The notes below the pieces were generated by a model. The model was not told where the DNA came from and searched no databases. It saw nothing but the letters and a program-made list of their open reading frames with translations. Position numbers and translations under genes: made by a program. From the NCBI GenBank assembly GCA_002633025.1, contig NMRB01000878.1, positions 119,217 through 183,216 on the forward strand: 64,000 nucleotides of DNA, given 5' to 3'. Positions 61,732 to 64,000 of the stretch are shown here, in pieces. Every line of letters starts with the position of its first letter. The stretch's first letter is position 1. The stretch comes from Notospermus geniculatus (taxonomy: Eukaryota > Nemertea > Pilidiophora > Heteronemertea > Lineidae).

Positions 61732-62166
61732 TAGCCGTGGTTACACCTATCCAAAATCCCCGGGGTTTTTGAGACACGGGGTTTTTCCGAACCAGAAAAA
61801 ACACGGCGTTGACACGGCGAGCGGTTAGTAATAAGTTCCGTATCCCGGCGATAGGGGCACTGCATGTAGGCAACTCTGCATAATTAAGTGGCTGCTGGAG
61901 GCGTGAAATAGCCTATACGCATGCGCTTCACTCATCACTTTGCATCGCCGTCTGTCGGGGTGCGTGGAACTAGAAATAGACACGGGGATTTTGCGGTTAC
62001 ACTACATCTCCGTGCTTAAAATAGCCCCGGCGTTGCCCCTTCGAGATCGCTGGGGCTAATAAGCACGGGGATTTCAGACACGGGTCTATTTAGACTCGGC
62101 GATTTACAGGTGTAACCGCAAAATCCCCGGGGAAAGCACGGAGATTTATGTAGTGTAACCACAGCT
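61732..62166. mobile_element. TAGCCGTGGTTACAC element, copy 3
   Basis: TAGCCGTGGTTACACCTATC to GTAGTGTAACCACAGCTA. Same orientation as copy 1. It ends about 70 bp before the linker exon on the plus coordinate, so it sits in the presumed intron between linker and channel exons. Confidence 0.8.
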
Positions 62167-62236
62167 ATTGTCTTTGTAAACTGATCAATCAGGGTGAAAA
62201 GTTGCCTGATTATCTGCTGGAGAATAGCCCAAATAC

Positions 62237-62299
62237 CTCGGGAGTCTATCGGCCGGTGAGTCGAGACGTTGGCTGGTGGGATCTTCGTTGGTACAGAGA
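62237..62299 (-). CDS. Candidate Pro/Thr-rich linker exon
   Basis: 63 nt between TTTCCTCGCTTCAG and GTATTT. In phase with its neighbours it encodes VSVPTKIPPANVSTHRPIDS plus Arg. Both ends are phase 1, so it can be added or skipped without frame change. Its start (VSVPTKIPPA) resembles the start of the channel exon (VSGVPRTIPS), as if the linker had been duplicated. The donor is only moderately good, so this is a prediction. Confidence 0.4.
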
Positions 62300-62490
62300 C
62301 TGAAGCGAGGAAATAATATACATGTATGAAGTGTATTAAACGCTAGCAGATCGAAGAAAGTGATTTAAGGCCTATGGCAACACCATAGTCATCAGTTGCT
62401 GGATTTGGTGACTTTCCTTTGTCTGAGGTAACCATAACCATGGATACAGAGCTCGAATATTTCCATGATTAATTGATATGTTATTCTTAC

Positions 62491-62718
62491 CAGATAGTAT
62501 TCCGTAGACCTCCACTTCACAAAAACCCAGATGCTCTCGTCTTGGTCCTACCACGGCGACGTATCTTCCTTGCTTTTCACAAGGAAACGTAACCATGCCG
62601 ACACCTCTGATAGGGCCGTGATTGTGCCAACAGACTTCGGATGGTTGGTAGATAAGGCTTTGTCCATGTACCGGGGCCGTGTTTGTCACGACGATGTCAA
62701 AATCTGCCACCCTAAAAG
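62491..62718 (-). CDS. Fucolectin-like (F5/8C) domain exon
   Basis: 228 nt between CCATGTTCAG and GTAAGA, phase 1 at both ends. Encodes AFRVADFDIVVTNTAPVHGQ and then a Cys (SEVCWHNHG). It ends VTFPCEKQGRYVAVVGPRRE, LGFCEVEVYG, the second half of a fucolectin/discoidin-like carbohydrate-binding fold with its characteristic GRYV and CEVEVYG motifs. The exon for the first half was not found in the 1.3 kb upstream. It may belong to a separate lectin gene or to the N-terminus of the channel gene. Confidence 0.85.
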
Positions 62719-63053
62719 CTGAACATGGGAAAAAGCTGTGAGACATGCAGAACGAACTCCCTCGTTGTTCGTTTCGCTCTTTCTTACAGATCGAGTATCG
62801 ACTTCGGATACCGGTGGATAACTAAAGCTAGGAATCCACTGCTGATTTTCTGCGTTGCGACTTGCTTTGCAACCTGCTACCTGCAGTTGAATACAATCGG
62901 AAGGAACTGATACAGGTGTGATAGAATCTAATGCCCCCACTCTCCTGATGCCCCCTGCATTGTTTATCACAGGATAAGGGTCTTGGACTATCTACATGGT
63001 GGGCCAGCAGAGAAAGTGTCCCTCGAAGAATAGGGAAACAATACAATAAGAAA

Positions 63054-63160
63054 ATGGCGCCCGCCATGGAGGGGGACAGACCGAAATGTCACCCCGAGAA
63101 AACACTGTTGACCGAGGCCGCCGACTTGTGTCAGATGTGGAAGGAAAAGGCCACCATCAG
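63054..63160 (+). CDS. Candidate first coding exon, unidentified gene
   Basis: ATG in good context (AAAATGGCG) opens MAPAMEGDRPKCHPEKTLLT and EAADLCQMWKEKATI, followed by CATCAG|GTGCAG, a possible donor. Composition is soluble and charged, unlike surrounding non-coding DNA, and the stretch is CpG-rich. Any next exon would lie beyond the window. Without splicing it ends 7 codons later at TAA. Confidence 0.35.
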
Positions 63161-63183
63161 GTGCAGCCTTTCATTATAAACAG

Positions 63184-63460
63184 CTTTCATCTTAGCCAAT
63201 AGGCCGAGAAGGTTAACAGTTCTAGATGGTTGGGTGATATCAATGAATAGAAAAGTATCTTTTCTTTGGTACAGACAAAACCAATGTTATAAAACTATTG
63301 CCTTGACAATTCTGAAACATGAACATTCACAACTTCAATTTTTTGTCTCATATTTCAAATGGTAGTTAGGTAATTTTCTTATGCATTTGTTTTCATAAAA
63401 AATGGCATTGTTTATTAAATATTTGCAAATTATAACATAATTGCCATCCCCCCAGTTGTT
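63184..63460. mobile_element. Internal fragment of the AGAACC element
   Basis: TCTTAGCCAATAGGCCGAGA, GTCTCATATTTCAAATGGTA and AATTATAACATAATTG-like motifs follow the same order as the unique centre of copies 1 and 2 (14890-15140, 25850-26100), without the palindrome arrays or ends. A third, decayed member. Confidence 0.7.
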
Positions 63461-63600
63461 CGCCGGTAAAAGCTTCATGTTTGACCTTGTAAATAAAACA
63501 AACTCGTCTACCTGCTTACCTGTCTATCTCTAGATTAACCAACACACTTATAAGGAAAGTTTGTCATATATTGCTTGTTATTTTCATTTTCAAAAGTAAC

Positions 63601-64000
63601 TCCATAATCACATGTGTGATTTTCTTGAGAAAACAGAAGTATTATGTGTGAAAAAAATCACACATGGTAATTTTAAAATTCCCATGTGTGAAAATGTAAT
63701 TTTAAAATTCCCATGTGTGAAAATAAAAATAACACATGTAAAAAAATCACATGTGGTAATTTCGTAAGTAAAAAAGAAATTCCCACATGTGAAAAAAAAT
63801 TCCCACGTGTGAAATAATCCCATGGAAATTTCACATGTGGTAAATGAAAATTAACATATGGGAATCTGAAAATCACATGTGGGAAAATAAAATTCACATA
63901 ATGCAAATGTTTTTACATATGTGAAGAGCCGTTTCACATATGGGAATAGTCATTTCACATATGTGAAAACAAAATCACACATGGGACTTTTTCGTAAGGG
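63601..64000. repeat. CACATGTG-rich degenerate array, runs off the window
   Basis: About 20 units of 15-25 bp, each centred on CACATGTGTG, CACATGTGGG or CACATATGTG next to AAATT or TTTTAAAATT. The core is self-complementary, so open frames on the minus strand (Phe/Thr/His/Gly-rich) are a by-product of the repeat rather than a gene. Confidence 0.85.

Noticed and set aside
63608-63906. Phe/Thr/His-rich minus-strand ORFs at the right end
   Set aside because: They are translations of a CACATGTG repeat, open because the unit lacks stop triplets.
1-64000. Bacterial or phage system
   Set aside because: Introns, nicotinic and rhodopsin-like receptors, SINE/LINE and eukaryotic DNA transposons make the window clearly animal.

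Overview
The window is animal genomic DNA. It has spliced genes with canonical GT/AG junctions, no operons, and a very high density of DNA transposons, MITEs, foldback elements, SINE and LINE fragments, and one wrecked Ty3/gypsy element. Frequent ACATGTACATGTA tracts, tandem expansion of rhodopsin-like receptors and this mix of repeats suggest a marine invertebrate deuterostome, most likely an amphioxus (Branchiostoma-like). That assignment is inference, not proof. A few N bases (about 28094, 45423, 58779) mark unresolved assembly positions.

Layout. 1-2922: a foldback element split by a nested element with a clean CATG target duplication. 3461-9450: copy A of a segmental duplication whose cleaner copy B lies at 46461-48390; copy A carries several separate insertions. 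9915-13429: a PIF/Harbinger transposon with a DDE transposase on the minus strand and a Myb/MADF-like partner on the plus strand. 13430-17990: a dead gypsy pol, broken by a stop, frameshifts and several insertions. 18775-19260: a minisatellite. 19560-41675: a plus-strand tandem cluster of four three-exon class A GPCR genes. Gene 2 (28517-32037) looks intact, about 358 aa. Gene 0 is 5'-truncated and hit by a 368-bp transposon. Gene 1 has a 2-bp frameshift. Gene 3 has a tRNA-SINE in its TM7 exon, a second element at its stop codon, and a second intron swollen to about 7 kb by transposons. 42970-50600: mostly gene-poor, with repeats.

50815-59794 (minus strand): a Cys-loop ligand-gated channel gene of the nicotinic alpha type. 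I resolved eight coding exons with phase-consistent junctions, including the 45-nt and 110-nt exons typical of nAChR genes. The terminal (TM4) exon exists in two tandem copies. The first channel exon has no start codon but has a good splice acceptor in phase 1. On the same strand upstream, at 62237-62299 and 62491-62718, are two phase 1-1 exons: a Pro/Thr-rich linker and the second half of a fucolectin (F5/8C-like) domain. The most interesting possibility in the window is therefore a fucolectin-nicotinic receptor fusion made by exon shuffling. An alternative is two adjacent genes with a signal-peptide exon I could not find.

The GPCR cluster works as a record of mobile-element history. Because paralogous introns and exons supply empty sites, many insertions can be delimited to the base and their target duplications read directly (TA, TTAA, 8-9 bp, etc.).
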